A DNA stretch of 64,000 nucleotides from Gracilibacillus caseinilyticus (GTDB taxonomy: Bacteria; Bacillota; Bacilli; Bacillales; Amphibacillaceae). Position numbers and translations under genes: made by a program. The stretch is from contig NZ_CP095072.1 of NCBI RefSeq assembly GCF_022919115.1, positions 3,224,001 to 3,288,000 on the forward strand, in the 5' to 3' direction. Shown here piece by piece: positions 27,567-37,296 of this stretch. The notes under the pieces are model-generated. The model was not told where the DNA came from and did no database searches. It saw only the letters and a program-made list of their open reading frames with translations. Every line of letters begins with the position of its first letter. Within the stretch, counting starts at the first letter, position 1.

Positions 27567-28670
27567 TTATACTTCTTGAGCTTCTTCTTTTTGTTTTTGA
27601 ATATATTCTTCTGCGATTTTGTCGACTTCTATTTTTAATTCTTCTACCATGGTTTCTTCTGGTACTTTACGAATAATTTCACCATGGCGGAATAATAATC
27701 CTTCTCCTCGAGCACCGGCAATGCCAATATCTGCTTCTCTAGCTTCACCTGGACCATTTACTGCACAACCGAGCACAGCAACTTTAATAGGAGCTTTGAT
27801 GGTGGAAATATATTCTTCGACTTCATTCGCAATCTTAATTAAATCAATTTCAATTCGTCCACATGTAGGACATGAAATAAGTGTTGCAGCGTTAGACGCT
27901 AATCCGAATGTTTTAAGCAATTCTTTTGCAACTTTAACTTCTTCTACAGGATCAGCACTTAGTGAAATACGCATTGTACTTCCGATCCCTTTACTCAAAA
28001 TAGCTCCCATTCCGGCAGCACTCTTTATACTTCCGGCAAATAGTGTACCAGACTCTGTGATACCTAAATGTAGCGGATAAGGAATAACTTCTGCTGCTTT
28101 TTCATAAGCCTCGATCGCTAAATTAACATCCGATGCTTTTAATGAAACGACAATATCATGGAAATCAAGATCTTCTAAAATTTTAATATGGTGTAATGCA
28201 CTTTCAACCATACCATCAGCAGTTGGGTAACCATATTTTTCAAGAATATGTCTCTCTAACGAGCCAGCGTTAACACCAATCCGCATTGGAATCCCTTTTT
28301 CTTTCGCTGCATTGACCACAGCTTCTACTTTATCTCGTTTTCCGATATTACCAGGGTTGATACGAATTTTATCTGCTCCACCTTCAATGGCTTTCAAAGC
28401 TAATTTATAATTGAAATGAATATCAACAACGAGCGGTATTGAAATTCTTTTCTTTATTTCAGGAATAGCATTAGCGGCACGCTCATCTGGACAAGCAACT
28501 CGCACAATCTGACATCCCGCTTCTGCAAGACGTTCTATTTCTTTAACGGTTGCTTCGACATCGTGTGTTTTTGTCGTAGTCATCGACTGAATGACTACTT
28601 CATCTTTGCCACCAACCATTACATTCCCGACTTTTACCGGTCGCGTATCTTTTCGATGTATTAAAGCCAT
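27567..28670 (-). CDS. ispG: (E)-4-hydroxy-3-methylbut-2-enyl-diphosphate synthase IspG
   Basis: 367 residues from ATG at 28670 with AAAGGAGC upstream; the frame extends to 28712 but without a ribosome site. The TIM-barrel start is [13 protein letters not shown]. The Fe-S cluster cysteines are in SCPTCGR and [13 protein letters not shown] near the C-terminus. It converts MEcPP to HMBPP, the step before IspH (22120-23061). It is monocistronic here. Confidence 0.96.
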   Translation of the reverse strand: MALIHRKDTRPVKVGNVMVGGKDEVVIQSMTTTKTHDVEATVKEIERLAEAGCQIVRVACPDERAANAIPEIKKRISIPLVVDIHFNYKLALKAIEGGADKIRINPGNIGKRDKVEAVVNAAKEKGIPMRIGVNAGSLERHILEKYGYPTADGMVESALHHIKILEDLDFHDIVVSLKASDVNLAIEAYEKAAEVIPYPLHLGITESGTLFAGSIKSAAGMGAILSKGIGSTMRISLSADPVEEVKVAKELLKTFGLASNAATLISCPTCGRIEIDLIKIANEVEEYISTIKAPIKVAVLGCAVNGPGEAREADIGIAGARGEGLLFRHGEIIRKVPEETMVEELKIEVDKIAEEYIQKQKEEAQEV

Positions 28671-28869
28671 AAATAAAATCGCTCCTTTATTCCGATTTAC
28701 AAAAAAACTCATGTAGAAAATTTTACGTTTTTTTAATTGATTTTAGACTTCATTATAAAAATATGGTTTTAGGTAACTTTATTACCACATTCCATTATAA
28801 AGGTTAAACCAATAAAAGAGAAGTATCAAACCTTATACTTCAATAAAAAATCATGAAAAAATAATATTT

Positions 28870-28896
28870 TGAAACGAAATAATTTCTTCATACGTA
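28870..28896 (+). promoter_or_regulatory. Candidate SigW (ECF) promoter for the stand-alone nfeD
   Basis: TGAAAC at 28870-28875 and CGTA at 28893-28896, spaced 17 bases. These are the B. subtilis SigW -35 and -10 hexamer types (usual spacing 16-17). It lies 38 bases upstream of an NfeD gene, and NfeD-flotillin operons are known SigW targets. Confidence 0.55.
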
Positions 28897-28933
28897 TGAT
28901 ATGATAAGTAGAAAACAGAACGAGGTGAGGATA

Positions 28934-29575
28934 ATGTTTACATTATCGGCAGATTGGATGAGTTTTGTCGTTGTTGGTTTGGCAACCCTCTTTCTAATAG
29001 GGGAACTTTTGGTAAATGCAAAAGGTATCTTTAGCTTGTTAGGTATCGGATTTATTTCGATATATTTTGCGTCTTATCTTGATCCGGCAATGTTTTTTGT
29101 CATGTTGGTGATATATTTTGTTGGTATTATATTCATATTAATTGATGGCAAAGTATTAAATGATGGTACACTGGCTGTTATTGGACTTGTATGTATGATC
29201 GTATCAGTCGGTTTTACAGCACCTAATTGGATTTCAGGACTCTATGCAGTCATCGGTGTATTTATTGGCGGGATTGCTTCCTTTGGATTTTTAAAAGTAT
29301 TTCCTAAGCGTAAGATGTGGACAAAAATAACACTATTTGATCAATTAACAGAAGAAGCTGGCTATTCCAGTATGAACAGCACTCATCAATCCCTAGTAGG
29401 AAAGCAAGGACTTACTACAACGGATATGCGACCAATTGGAACAATATTAATTGAAGACACAGAGTATAGTGCCATATCGCAAGGAAAATGGATCAGCAAA
29501 CAAACAGAAGTAGAAGTGGTCAAAGTAGATGGAACAAAAATTTTAGTGCAAGAAAAAAGAAAGTCTGCCGGATAA
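28934..29575 (+). CDS. Stand-alone NfeD family membrane protein
   Basis: 213 residues from ATG 28934 (GAGGTGAGG upstream). Four to five membrane segments (~8-120) are followed by a C-terminal OB-fold with LVGKQGLTTTDMRPIGTILIEDTEY, the NfeD signature. It is shorter than YqeZ-type NfeD and lacks the N-terminal ClpP-like protease. No flotillin gene adjoins it, unlike the nfeD-floA pair at the start of the window. The candidate SigW promoter suggests an envelope-stress role, which is inference. A terminator follows directly. Confidence 0.85.
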   Translation: MFTLSADWMSFVVVGLATLFLIGELLVNAKGIFSLLGIGFISIYFASYLDPAMFFVMLVIYFVGIIFILIDGKVLNDGTLAVIGLVCMIVSVGFTAPNWISGLYAVIGVFIGGIASFGFLKVFPKRKMWTKITLFDQLTEEAGYSSMNSTHQSLVGKQGLTTTDMRPIGTILIEDTEYSAISQGKWISKQTEVEVVKVDGTKILVQEKRKSAG

Positions 29576-29596
29576 CACCAGCAGACTTTTTCTTTT
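29557..29596 (+). terminator. Terminator after the stand-alone nfeD
   Basis: AAAGTCTGC (29560-29568) pairs with GCAGACTTT (29581-29589), and a pyrimidine-rich run TTTTTCTTTT follows. The stem overlaps the end of the gene. Confidence 0.85.
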
Positions 29597-29670
29597 AAAA
29601 GTAAAGAACGCAACATAGAAGTCAGTCATAAAGCCGAATTACAGATTCATACTGAAGAAATATGGATTCT

Positions 29671-30073
29671 TATAATACGGATGATGTAAAGTGTAACTGT
29701 CTAACAATTAGGCTATTTTGAAATGTTTTATGGAAATATGCTCCGCGTCCTGTGGGCACGGCTTCGGCTCGCACTGACGCATGCGGAGTCTCCGCATATT
29801 TCCTACGCTTTAGTGAAGTGCTACTACGTACGTAACAGCTAAAAGCAGTAGTGCTAGGCATTACGATATTTAGAATTAGAATGGCATGACAATTATGGAT
29901 ATGCTCTATATGCTAGTTCTTGCAAAAGTTGCAGAGTTTTATCCTAGCGTAGGCTAACCACTTAGACTCCCGCGGGACTGCGGTGACCCCCATTTATTGG
30001 ACAAGTTTTTAGCCTATCTCTACAAACTGATTTCAAAATTACCATTAAGCCAGTTGACACAATCCGTATTATA
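29671..30073 (+). repeat. Intergenic fold-back repeat, copy D (empty nested site)
   Basis: Left terminus TATAATACGGATGATGTAAA, right terminus TTGACACAATCCGTATTATA. Inside are CGCGTCCTGTGGGCACGGCT, a palindrome ATGCGGAGTCTCCGCAT, and AAAAGCAGTAGTGCTAGGCA. The site that carries the nested element in copies C and E is uninterrupted here (CTTAGACTCCCGCGGG at 29961-29976). Bases 30074-30460 are AT-rich upstream DNA of the Na/Pi gene with a candidate cre site and no gene. Confidence 0.86.
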
Positions 30074-30237
30074 GATAGCTTAAGCCGGTGGGGGAAGCTC
30101 GTTTTTTCTTTATCTAGATCATATAGCCAGATTATATTTAATAAGGTGGTAAAGCAATATTGTTATCCTATAAAAAAGCAACCTGATTAATTTTACATTT
30201 CATAACCTTACAGGGAAAAGAATGTAACTAAAATTTC

Positions 30238-30251
30238 GTTAAACGCTTTCA
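30238..30251 (+). promoter_or_regulatory. Candidate cre (CcpA) site and promoter region upstream of the Na/Pi gene
   Basis: GTTAAACGCTTTCA resembles a catabolite-responsive element in reverse (TGAAAGCGTTTAAC; the last two positions mismatch the consensus). It overlaps a weak -35 (CTTTCA, 30246-30251) spaced 17 bases from a -10-like TACAAT (30269-30274). Suggestive only. Confidence 0.3.
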
Positions 30252-30477
30252 ATCATGGAATAACTTGGTACAATAAAAATAAGTGTTAATCTTTTGTAAA
30301 TTTTATATAAAAAGCCTTTACAAAATATATACCTATCATTAATAATGAATTGGTGTGTGCGGAAAGTTTGTCAACTTATGTCGGAAATAAAAATGGATAA
30401 GAATTTTAAGCAATACTTTCGGCACAATGGTCATAATAAAAAGAAAGAAAAAGTTTTGTGAGAAGGGATGAACACTT

Positions 30478-32115
30478 TTGGATTTAAATGTACAAGCTAT
30501 GATCTTGGAGTTTGTTGCTGGCTTAGGTATTTTTCTATTAGGTATTAAGTACATGGGCGAAGGATTACAAAAAACAGCCGGTGACCGATTACGAGATATT
30601 CTAGACAAATTCACCAGTAATCCTTTTATGGGTGTACTTGCCGGGATTATTGTAACCATCTTAATTCAATCCAGTTCGGGGACAACTGTATTGACGGTAG
30701 GATTGGTAAACGCAGGATTTATGACGTTGCGACAGTCAATAGGTGTTATTATGGGGGCAAACATCGGTACTACAGTAACAGCGTTTATTATCGGTTTTGA
30801 CCTGGGTGAATACGCGCTGCCAATCATGGGTATCGGCGCACTACTTATATTCTTTATTAAAAATAGTAAAGTAACGAATATTGGGATCACCATTTTTGGT
30901 TTTGGATCATTATTCTTTGGACTGGAACTAATGAGTTCAGGCTTAAAACCATTACGTGATTTGCAAGCATTTCATGAATTAACGGTTGACATGTCCAATA
31001 ACCCGATACTCGGTGTTATTATTGGAACAGTATTTACAGTTGTCGTTCAAAGTTCAAGTGCTACCATCGGTATATTGCAAAGCCTCATGATGGAAGGTGC
31101 TATCGAAATAAAAGCAGCCTTACCTGTATTATTCGGGGATAATATCGGGACAACCATTACTGCTGTGTTAGCATCTATCGGTGCAACAGTAGCAGCCAAA
31201 CGAGCAGCATTAACTCATGTAATATTTAACGTAATAGGGGCTACAATAGTTATCATTTTCATCGGTGCTTATAGTAACTTTATAAGCTACATTCAAGGAG
31301 CACTGGAGTTAAATCCGTCGATGACTATTGCCTATGCACATGGTATATTTAATATGCTAAACACTGCCGTACAGTTTCCGTTTATCGGTTTATTAGCATT
31401 ACTTGTAACAAAAATCATCCCTGGTGAGGATGTAGAAATAGAATATAAACCAAAACATTTAGATCCAATTTTTATTGAACAATCTCCTTCTGTCGCATTA
31501 GATCAGGCAAAAGCAGAAGTAATCAGAATGGGTGAGTATGCGACCAAAGGATTGGAAGAAACAAGTCTGTTCTTAAACAAACAAAATCCGAAGACCTCTG
31601 AACTTGCTATACAAATTGAAGGGGCATTAAATAATCTGGATAGGGAAATTACTTCTTATCTGGTAGACTTATCTAAGAAAGATTTCTCGGAATCAGAAAT
31701 TAACAAACATTCAGCTTTAATTAATTCAGTTCGTGATATTGAGCGAATTGGTGATCACTTTGAGAACATTATCGAATTAGTCCATTTTAAAATGTCCAAT
31801 AAAGTTGATATTACTGAGCAAGGAATGATCGATTTAAATGACATGTTTGATTTAACAATCATTACGGTTAAAGAGGCTATCAGAGCTCTGGACACTATGG
31901 ACAGAGAAGCAGCCTTAAATGTTGTGCAAAAAGAAAATGAAATTGATAAAATGGAAAGAACATACCGTAAAAAACATATTATTCGGTTAAATGAAGGTGC
32001 ATGTTCGGGTGCAGCAGGTATCGTGTTTGCTGATATTATCAGTAACTTGGAACGAATCGGTGATCATGCTGTGAACATTGCAGATGAGGTATTGGGAGAA
32101 CGTTATAAACAATAA
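30478..32115 (+). CDS. Na+/phosphate symporter with C-terminal PhoU domain
   Basis: 545 residues from TTG 30478 (AGAAGGGA nine bases upstream). The NptA/YjbB-type family has duplicated Na/Pi-cotransport repeats, seen in QSSSGTTVLTVGLVNAG (~64-80) and VVQSSSATIGIL (~187-198), within about nine membrane segments. From about residue 340 a cytoplasmic PhoU-like helical domain follows, with SVRDIERIGDHFENI and SNLERIGDHAVNIADE. It would import inorganic phosphate with sodium. With pstSCAB-phoU at 38-43 kb, the window holds both low- and high-affinity phosphate uptake. The fusion to PhoU is usual for the family. Confidence 0.92.
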   Translation: MDLNVQAMILEFVAGLGIFLLGIKYMGEGLQKTAGDRLRDILDKFTSNPFMGVLAGIIVTILIQSSSGTTVLTVGLVNAGFMTLRQSIGVIMGANIGTTVTAFIIGFDLGEYALPIMGIGALLIFFIKNSKVTNIGITIFGFGSLFFGLELMSSGLKPLRDLQAFHELTVDMSNNPILGVIIGTVFTVVVQSSSATIGILQSLMMEGAIEIKAALPVLFGDNIGTTITAVLASIGATVAAKRAALTHVIFNVIGATIVIIFIGAYSNFISYIQGALELNPSMTIAYAHGIFNMLNTAVQFPFIGLLALLVTKIIPGEDVEIEYKPKHLDPIFIEQSPSVALDQAKAEVIRMGEYATKGLEETSLFLNKQNPKTSELAIQIEGALNNLDREITSYLVDLSKKDFSESEINKHSALINSVRDIERIGDHFENIIELVHFKMSNKVDITEQGMIDLNDMFDLTIITVKEAIRALDTMDREAALNVVQKENEIDKMERTYRKKHIIRLNEGACSGAAGIVFADIISNLERIGDHAVNIADEVLGERYKQ

Positions 32116-32120
32116 ATAGT

Positions 32121-32155
32121 GGGAAATAGTCTGGGTGATTCCAGACTATTTTCAT
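32121..32155 (+). terminator. Terminator after the Na/Pi gene
   Basis: AATAGTCTGG and CCAGACTATT flank a short loop and are followed by TTC-rich bases. Confidence 0.75.
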
Positions 32156-32193
32156 CTCTTATCGACAAAAAAATAAAAAATGCAATAAAACTA

Positions 32194-32222
32194 TTGACGA
32201 TCTAATATGGATATGGTAAATT
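32194..32222 (+). promoter_or_regulatory. SigA promoter of the tRNA cluster
   Basis: TTGACG (32194-32199), a 17-base spacer, and TAAATT (32217-32222), 33 bases before the first tRNA. No other promoter is apparent between the closely spaced tRNAs. Confidence 0.75.
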
Positions 32223-32255
32223 ATTAAATGTCGCTTCAGTAATTACATAATTTAT

Positions 32256-32330
32256 TCCACAGTAGCTCAGTGGTAGAGCTATCGGCTGTTAACCGATCGG
32301 TCGTAGGTTCGAATCCTACCTGTGGAGCCA
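32256..32330 (+). tRNA. tRNA-Asn (GTT)
   Basis: A full cloverleaf, 75 nt, with encoded CCA. The acceptor TCCACAG pairs with CTGTGGA. The anticodon loop is CTGTTAA and the T-loop GGTTCGAATCC. First of a six-tRNA operon. Confidence 0.97.
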
Positions 32331-32331
32331 T

Positions 32332-32408
32332 GGCGGTGTAGCTCAGCTGGCTAGAGCGTACGGTTCATACCCGTGAGGTCGGGGGTTCGATTCCCTCCGC
32401 CGCTACCA
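32332..32408 (+). tRNA. tRNA-Met (CAT), elongator
   Basis: 77 nt with encoded CCA. The acceptor GGCGGTG, D-loop AGCTGGCTAGAGC and anticodon loop TTCATAC are those of elongator Met in Bacillus. Initiator tRNA would start C-G-C-G-G-G and lack this stem. Confidence 0.93.
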
Positions 32409-32416
32409 AACATAAT

Positions 32417-32493
32417 GGCGGTCGTGGTGAAGTGGTTAACACATCGGATTGTGGTTCCGACATACGTGGGTTCGATCCCCACCGGTCGCCCCA
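32417..32493 (+). tRNA. tRNA-His (GTG)
   Basis: 77 nt including CCA. The anticodon loop is TTGTGGT, and the extra 5' G typical of tRNA-His is encoded. Confidence 0.95.
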
Positions 32494-32514
32494 TTATATA
32501 ATATACGTAACATA

Positions 32515-32591
32515 GGACCCTTAGCTCAGTTGGTTAGAGCTATCGGCTCATAACCGATCGGTCGCAGGTTCGAATCCTGCAGGGTCCACCA
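32515..32591 (+). tRNA. tRNA-Ile2 (CAT, lysidine-type)
   Basis: 77 nt with CCA. The anticodon is CAT, but the acceptor GGACCCT / AGGGTCC and the body match Bacillus tRNA-Ile read with lysidine at C34 (needs TilS), not methionine tRNAs. The Ile2 identity is from family resemblance. Confidence 0.82.
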
Positions 32592-32600
32592 ACTACATTC

Positions 32601-32693
32601 GGAGGAGTACCCAAGTCCGGCTGAAGGGAGCGGTCTTGAAAACCGCCAGGGGCTTCACGGCCCGCGGGGGTTCGAATCCCTCCTCCTCCGCCA
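32601..32693 (+). tRNA. tRNA-Ser (TGA)
   Basis: 93 nt with a long variable arm (GGGGCTTCACGGCCCG), encoded CCA and anticodon loop CTTGAAA; class II tRNA for serine UCA codons. Confidence 0.96.
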
Positions 32694-32728
32694 TATACAT
32701 ATTAGTTGGTTGAATTTCATAAAGGATT

Positions 32729-32804
<76 letters not shown>

Positions 32805-32810
32805 TTTCTA

Positions 32811-32839
32811 AACAAGCATTAGATAAAGCTTGTTTTTTT
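32811..32839 (+). terminator. Terminator of the tRNA cluster
   Basis: AACAAGC pairs with GCTTGTT, followed by seven T residues, seven bases after tRNA-Phe. Confidence 0.85.
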
Positions 32840-32949
32840 ATTTGGCTACCCTTATTTTCCTCAGTGGCATTTTTCATATTTCAAGCTTCAGCTAGATAAA
32901 ACTACATCGATTCTTGTATAAAATATATACAAAAAGGAATGCTAAATAG

Positions 32950-32979
32950 TTGCATTTCAATAAAATGATTTGATACCAT
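32950..32979 (+). promoter_or_regulatory. Possible sodA promoter
   Basis: TTGCAT (32950-32955), 18 bases, TACCAT (32974-32979), about 54 bases before the sodA start. The hexamers match the SigA consensus only moderately. Confidence 0.4.
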
Positions 32980-33032
32980 TCTGAATAGAGAGATTTTTAT
33001 ACTTTCTAATTAAAAAATAGGAGGAATTAAAC

Positions 33033-33644
33033 ATGGCAAACTTTACATTACCAGAATTATCTTATGGATATGATGCATTAGAGCCTCATATTGATAAAGA
33101 AACAATGAACATTCATCACACTAAACATCACAACACTTATGTTACAAAATTAAATGCTGCACTTGAAGGTCATGATGATTTGGCTAGCAAATCAATCGAA
33201 GACATTCTTGCAAATCTTGACGCGGTACCTGAAAATATCCGTACAGCAGTGCGTAACAACGGTGGCGGACATGCTAATCACAGCTTATTCTGGACATTGC
33301 TATCTCCAAATGGTGGCGGTGAACCAACAGGTGAATTAGCTGACCAGATCAATGCGACATTTGGTAACTTTGATAAGTTCAAAGATGAATTTGCAGCTGC
33401 TGCAGCAGGTCGTTTTGGTTCAGGCTGGGCTTGGTTAGTAGTAAACAACGGTAACCTTGAAATTATCAGCACACCAAATCAAGACACTCCTATTTCAGAA
33501 GGTAAAGCACCAATCTTAGGATTAGACGTATGGGAGCATGCGTACTACCTTAAATACCAAAACAAACGCCCTGATTACATTGCAGCATTCTGGAATGTAG
33601 TGGATTGGGATAAAGTAGCAAGTCTATATAGTGAAGCAAAATAA
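33033..33644 (+). CDS. sodA: Superoxide dismutase (Mn/Fe) SodA
   Basis: 203 residues, complete. Metal ligands are recognisable: His28 in NIHHTKHH, a second His in [11 protein letters not shown], and Asp/His in [17 protein letters not shown]. Residues GGG..NH and the C-terminal pattern favour the Mn type, as in Bacillus sodA, but metal choice is not proven by sequence. It detoxifies superoxide in the cytoplasm. The ribosome site is AGGAGGA and a strong terminator follows. Confidence 0.97.
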   Translation: MANFTLPELSYGYDALEPHIDKETMNIHHTKHHNTYVTKLNAALEGHDDLASKSIEDILANLDAVPENIRTAVRNNGGGHANHSLFWTLLSPNGGGEPTGELADQINATFGNFDKFKDEFAAAAAGRFGSGWAWLVVNNGNLEIISTPNQDTPISEGKAPILGLDVWEHAYYLKYQNKRPDYIAAFWNVVDWDKVASLYSEAK

Positions 33645-33658
33645 TCTCCATTAACATT

Positions 33659-33694
33659 AAAAGGACTATAGTTTGATACTATAGTCCTTTTGTT
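33659..33694 (+). terminator. Terminator after sodA
   Basis: AAAGGACTATAGT and ACTATAGTCCTTT form a perfect 13-bp stem with a five-base loop and a short T-run. Confidence 0.93.
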
Positions 33695-33781
33695 GTGTTT
33701 CCTTCTTTTCTCTATGATTCATATGTATAACTCCGCCTTTCTAGATCAAAATAAAGATTAGATTGTAGTGAGGTGTATACG

Positions 33782-35014
33782 ATGAATCATAAGCCGAAAT
33801 CTTCGACAAACCGATTACCCAACAGTAAAGATTTAAAAATACTCTTAACAATTGGCGGACTGTATTCGTTAGCTACTTTTTTATCGAATGCATTCGTAAA
33901 TGTTTTTTTATGGAAACAATCAGGCAATTATGTAGATATAGCGGTATACAATTTATTTATTTACATATTACAACCGATTGCGTTCGTGATTGCAGGTAAA
34001 TTTACTAAGAAAGTGGATCGAACTCTTATTATCCGTTTTGGTGTAACATTTTTATCTATATTCTACGTCACTGTATTGTTAGTTGGCGACCAAGCCTCGA
34101 AAATACCTTATCTTCTAGGGGCTATTTTAGGAATTGGATATGGTTTTTACTGGCTAGCATTTAATGTTTTAACGTTTGAAGTAACTGAGCCGGAATCTCG
34201 TGATTTTTTTAATGGTATTTTAGGGGTCTTACAATCATTAGGCGGCATGATTGGCCCCTTCGTTGCGGGATATATTATTTCGAAGCTGGATAATTTTCAA
34301 GGATATAGTATTATTTTCTTTATATCCTTTTTTTTATTTTTATTAGCAGTGGTTTGTTCGTTTTTCCTCAAAAAGCGAAAAGCAACTGGACGATTTCTGT
34401 TTCGGCATGTTGTAGAGGAAAGAAAATCAAACAGTAACTGGCGATTTATTCTTAATGCGCATATTTTTCAAGGTTTACGGGAAGGATTATTTATTTTTAT
34501 TGTAGCAATTTGGGTATACATTGCTACGGACAGTGAATTTGCTTTAGGATCCTTTAATCTTCTTTTTTCTTTTTGTTCATTTGTTGGTTACTATGTGATC
34601 ACGAAGCTAACAAAAAAAAGCAATCGAAAAAAGACAATATTTTTCGGTGGTTTATTGCTATATCTGGGAGTAGGTATCTTTGTATTTCAACCTGGCTTCT
34701 GGATGTTGTTATTGTACGGAGTGGTAGTAGGGGTGGCTTACCCAGTCTTTAACGTGCCGTTTATTTCCCTTACGTACGATATTATAGGTAAAGCCAAGGG
34801 AGCAAAAGAATTAAGAATAGAATATATAATTTTCCGAGAATTGTTTGTTAATATTGGCAGGGTATCCGCCATTTCACTATTTATTATTGGCGTATTAGTA
34901 TTTGACCCGGAATTTATTATACCAATATTGCTGCTGACAATCGGATCTGGGAACCTTATTGCGTATTATTTTGTGCGCAAAACAGATTCTTCTATATATA
35001 ACACTCCATCATAG
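33782..35014 (+). CDS. yqgE: MFS transporter (YqgE type)
   Basis: 410 residues from ATG 33782 (GAGGTG upstream; GTG 33773 lies inside that site). Twelve hydrophobic segments in two halves are split by a basic central loop (~195-225, LKKRKATGRF). The DRxxG-like loop after TM2 reads KFTKKVDRTLIIRFG. The position between sodA and pbpA is that of B. subtilis yqgE. Substrate unknown. It is probably transcribed alone, as no terminator separates it clearly from pbpA 59 bases later. Confidence 0.85.
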   Translation: MNHKPKSSTNRLPNSKDLKILLTIGGLYSLATFLSNAFVNVFLWKQSGNYVDIAVYNLFIYILQPIAFVIAGKFTKKVDRTLIIRFGVTFLSIFYVTVLLVGDQASKIPYLLGAILGIGYGFYWLAFNVLTFEVTEPESRDFFNGILGVLQSLGGMIGPFVAGYIISKLDNFQGYSIIFFISFFLFLLAVVCSFFLKKRKATGRFLFRHVVEERKSNSNWRFILNAHIFQGLREGLFIFIVAIWVYIATDSEFALGSFNLLFSFCSFVGYYVITKLTKKSNRKKTIFFGGLLLYLGVGIFVFQPGFWMLLLYGVVVGVAYPVFNVPFISLTYDIIGKAKGAKELRIEYIIFRELFVNIGRVSAISLFIIGVLVFDPEFIIPILLLTIGSGNLIAYYFVRKTDSSIYNTPS

Positions 35015-35073
35015 TAAAAGCACAGATTTTCGTGTTATACTATAAAGGATGTTTTCATCAGGGGGAGTAGAAC

Positions 35074-37215
35074 ATGAAACTACATCTTAAATGGAGAAAA
35101 AAGAAAAAATTGAAAAAGAAAAAGGCGCAATTGCCTCTCCGGTTAAATATTTTATTTGTATCGGTTTTTCTTGTCTTTTCACTATTAATTATTCAACTTG
35201 GGGTCGTTCAGATCCTGAATGGAGAAGAGGCACAGCGGAAAATAAATCAGACTGATAATACACCTTCAGAAAAACCTGTGCCAAGAGGGAAAATGTATGA
35301 TAGTAACTTTGATCTGGTAGTGGATAACCAGGCAGTTAAATCCATTATATATACACCTCCAAAAAATGGTGAATCTGCAACGGAAAGATTAGAACTAGCA
35401 AGGAAATTAGCTAAATACATCATGATTATTAAAGATGATGAAGCGTTACGTGATGAAATTACAGAACGAGATAAAAAAGAATATTGGTATTTAAACAATC
35501 AGGAGACGATCACTGATCGGTTGACCGAAGAAGAAAAAACATTGACTGCGAGTGAGCGGTATCAGATTGAATTGGACAGTATTACAGAGGAAGACCTTTC
35601 AACAGTTGATTGGACAAGCGAACTTAACAACATAATAGCTATTAAGAAGGAATTGGACTCTGCCTACGAGTTGTCACCACATGTTGTTGTAAATGAAGGC
35701 TTAACAGATGAAGAATATGCTAAAGTGGCCGAACATTTAACGGATTTACCTAACATTGATGCGGTAATTGACTGGGAACGTGAGCGTGAATATGAGGATA
35801 CATTTAGCTCATTTATTGGTAATCTGACTTCTTCTGAAGAGGGCATTCCTCGTGATAATAGTGACTTCTATTTAGCAAATGGCTATACCTGGAATGACCG
35901 TGTTGGTACAAGTGGACTGGAGCAAGAGTACGAAAGTGTGTTACGTGGAAGAAAAGAACAAGTTCAGTACACGACTAATTCAGACGGAAATGTGGTCAAT
36001 TCAGAAGTCGTAGTAGATGGGCAAAGAGGAAAAGACCTTGTGCTAACCGTAGATATGGAATTTCAGCAGGAAGTTGATAAGATTGTCCAGGAAGAGTTAG
36101 AAAAAGCCATTAACAATTCCGCTAGTAATAACGGTTATTTAAAGGATGCGATGGCTGTCGTCATGAATCCGCAAACAGGTGATATATTAGCTATGTCTGG
36201 TTACCGTTATGATAAGAAGAATGATGAATATCTAAATCAGGCATATCGCACAATTTATGATTCTCATGAGCCTGGTTCTGCAATAAAGGGTGCGACATTG
36301 CTAGCAGGTTATCAAGAGGGTGTAGTAGATATTGGCTCAAGGCTGAGTGATGTTCCGATTAAAATTAAATCGACACCTGAATTTGCATCGCACGCTTTTT
36401 TAGGTAGCAGCATTTCTGATCTTACTGCCTTGCAGGAATCTTCAAACGTTTATATGGCACGAATTGCTATTAAAATTGCCGGTGCAACCTATCGGTTAAA
36501 TGAACCATTATACAACTTTGATTATAGCGCTTTTAATACGATGCGAAATTATTATAACCAGTTTGGATTAGGTGTTAAAACTGGAATTGATTTACCTTTT
36601 GAAGCAACAGGTGTGACTGGAGCGAACCCCGTACAGGGTAATCTGCTGCACTTGGCAATTGGCCAGTATGATACGTATACGACATTACAATTAGCGCAAT
36701 ATGTTTCAACTATCGCTAATGATGGCTATCGTATGAAGCCACGTCTTGTAAAGGAAATCAGAGAACCTGACAATAGCACAACTGGGACACCAGGAAAAAT
36801 TATCGAATCATTCGAACCCGAAGTCTTAAATCGTGTTGAAATGGACGAAAAATATATTGAACAAGTCCAAGAAGGATTTAGAAGGGTTTATGAAAGTGGA
36901 ACGGCTTCAACTCAATGGAGTGGGTTCCCTTACGAAATGGCAGGGAAAACAGGTACAGCAGAAAAACCACAGTATGAAAAACAGGAGGATGGGACCTATA
37001 AGAAAGTCGAGGATACGGATAATTTATCTCTGATCGGTTATAGTCCGTTTGAGAATCCTGAAGTCGCATTTGCAATCGTTGTTCCGGAAAATGGTACAGC
37101 CAATGGAAGACACCAGATTCATCATGCCATTGGTAAACGTATCATCGAAATCTATTATGAGTATAAAGAAGAGAAATCGGACGAAGAAAAAGAAGCCGAA
37201 TCGGAAGAGAACTAG
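35074..37215 (+). CDS. pbpA: Class B penicillin-binding protein 2A (PbpA)
   Basis: 713 residues, the family length. A basic cytoplasmic tail and one membrane anchor (~25-48) come first, then a PBP dimerisation domain (~60-310) and the transpeptidase domain with SAIK (S402), SSN (456-458) and KTGTA (near 625). It crosslinks peptidoglycan for side-wall elongation; B. subtilis pbpA with pbpH supports rod shape and spore outgrowth. An acidic Glu-rich tail ends the protein. The SD is AGGGGGAG-like. Confidence 0.95.
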   Translation: MKLHLKWRKKKKLKKKKAQLPLRLNILFVSVFLVFSLLIIQLGVVQILNGEEAQRKINQTDNTPSEKPVPRGKMYDSNFDLVVDNQAVKSIIYTPPKNGESATERLELARKLAKYIMIIKDDEALRDEITERDKKEYWYLNNQETITDRLTEEEKTLTASERYQIELDSITEEDLSTVDWTSELNNIIAIKKELDSAYELSPHVVVNEGLTDEEYAKVAEHLTDLPNIDAVIDWEREREYEDTFSSFIGNLTSSEEGIPRDNSDFYLANGYTWNDRVGTSGLEQEYESVLRGRKEQVQYTTNSDGNVVNSEVVVDGQRGKDLVLTVDMEFQQEVDKIVQEELEKAINNSASNNGYLKDAMAVVMNPQTGDILAMSGYRYDKKNDEYLNQAYRTIYDSHEPGSAIKGATLLAGYQEGVVDIGSRLSDVPIKIKSTPEFASHAFLGSSISDLTALQESSNVYMARIAIKIAGATYRLNEPLYNFDYSAFNTMRNYYNQFGLGVKTGIDLPFEATGVTGANPVQGNLLHLAIGQYDTYTTLQLAQYVSTIANDGYRMKPRLVKEIREPDNSTTGTPGKIIESFEPEVLNRVEMDEKYIEQVQEGFRRVYESGTASTQWSGFPYEMAGKTGTAEKPQYEKQEDGTYKKVEDTDNLSLIGYSPFENPEVAFAIVVPENGTANGRHQIHHAIGKRIIEIYYEYKEEKSDEEKEAESEEN

Positions 37216-37237
37216 TCTTACTAGTTCTCTTTTTTTA
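37207..37237 (+). terminator. Terminator after pbpA
   Basis: AGAGAACTAG and CTAGTTCTCT pair around TCTTA and are followed by seven T residues. The stem overlaps the stop codon. Confidence 0.92.
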
Positions 37238-37296
37238 TGAGAAAGTATATAAGTACAGTCATAGAAATAATCATGCTAAACATGAAGGTGTGTCTG

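Noticed and set aside
32515..32591. Second tRNA-Met from the CAT anticodon
   Set aside because: The acceptor stem and body match isoleucine tRNA with lysidine at C34, not elongator or initiator Met.
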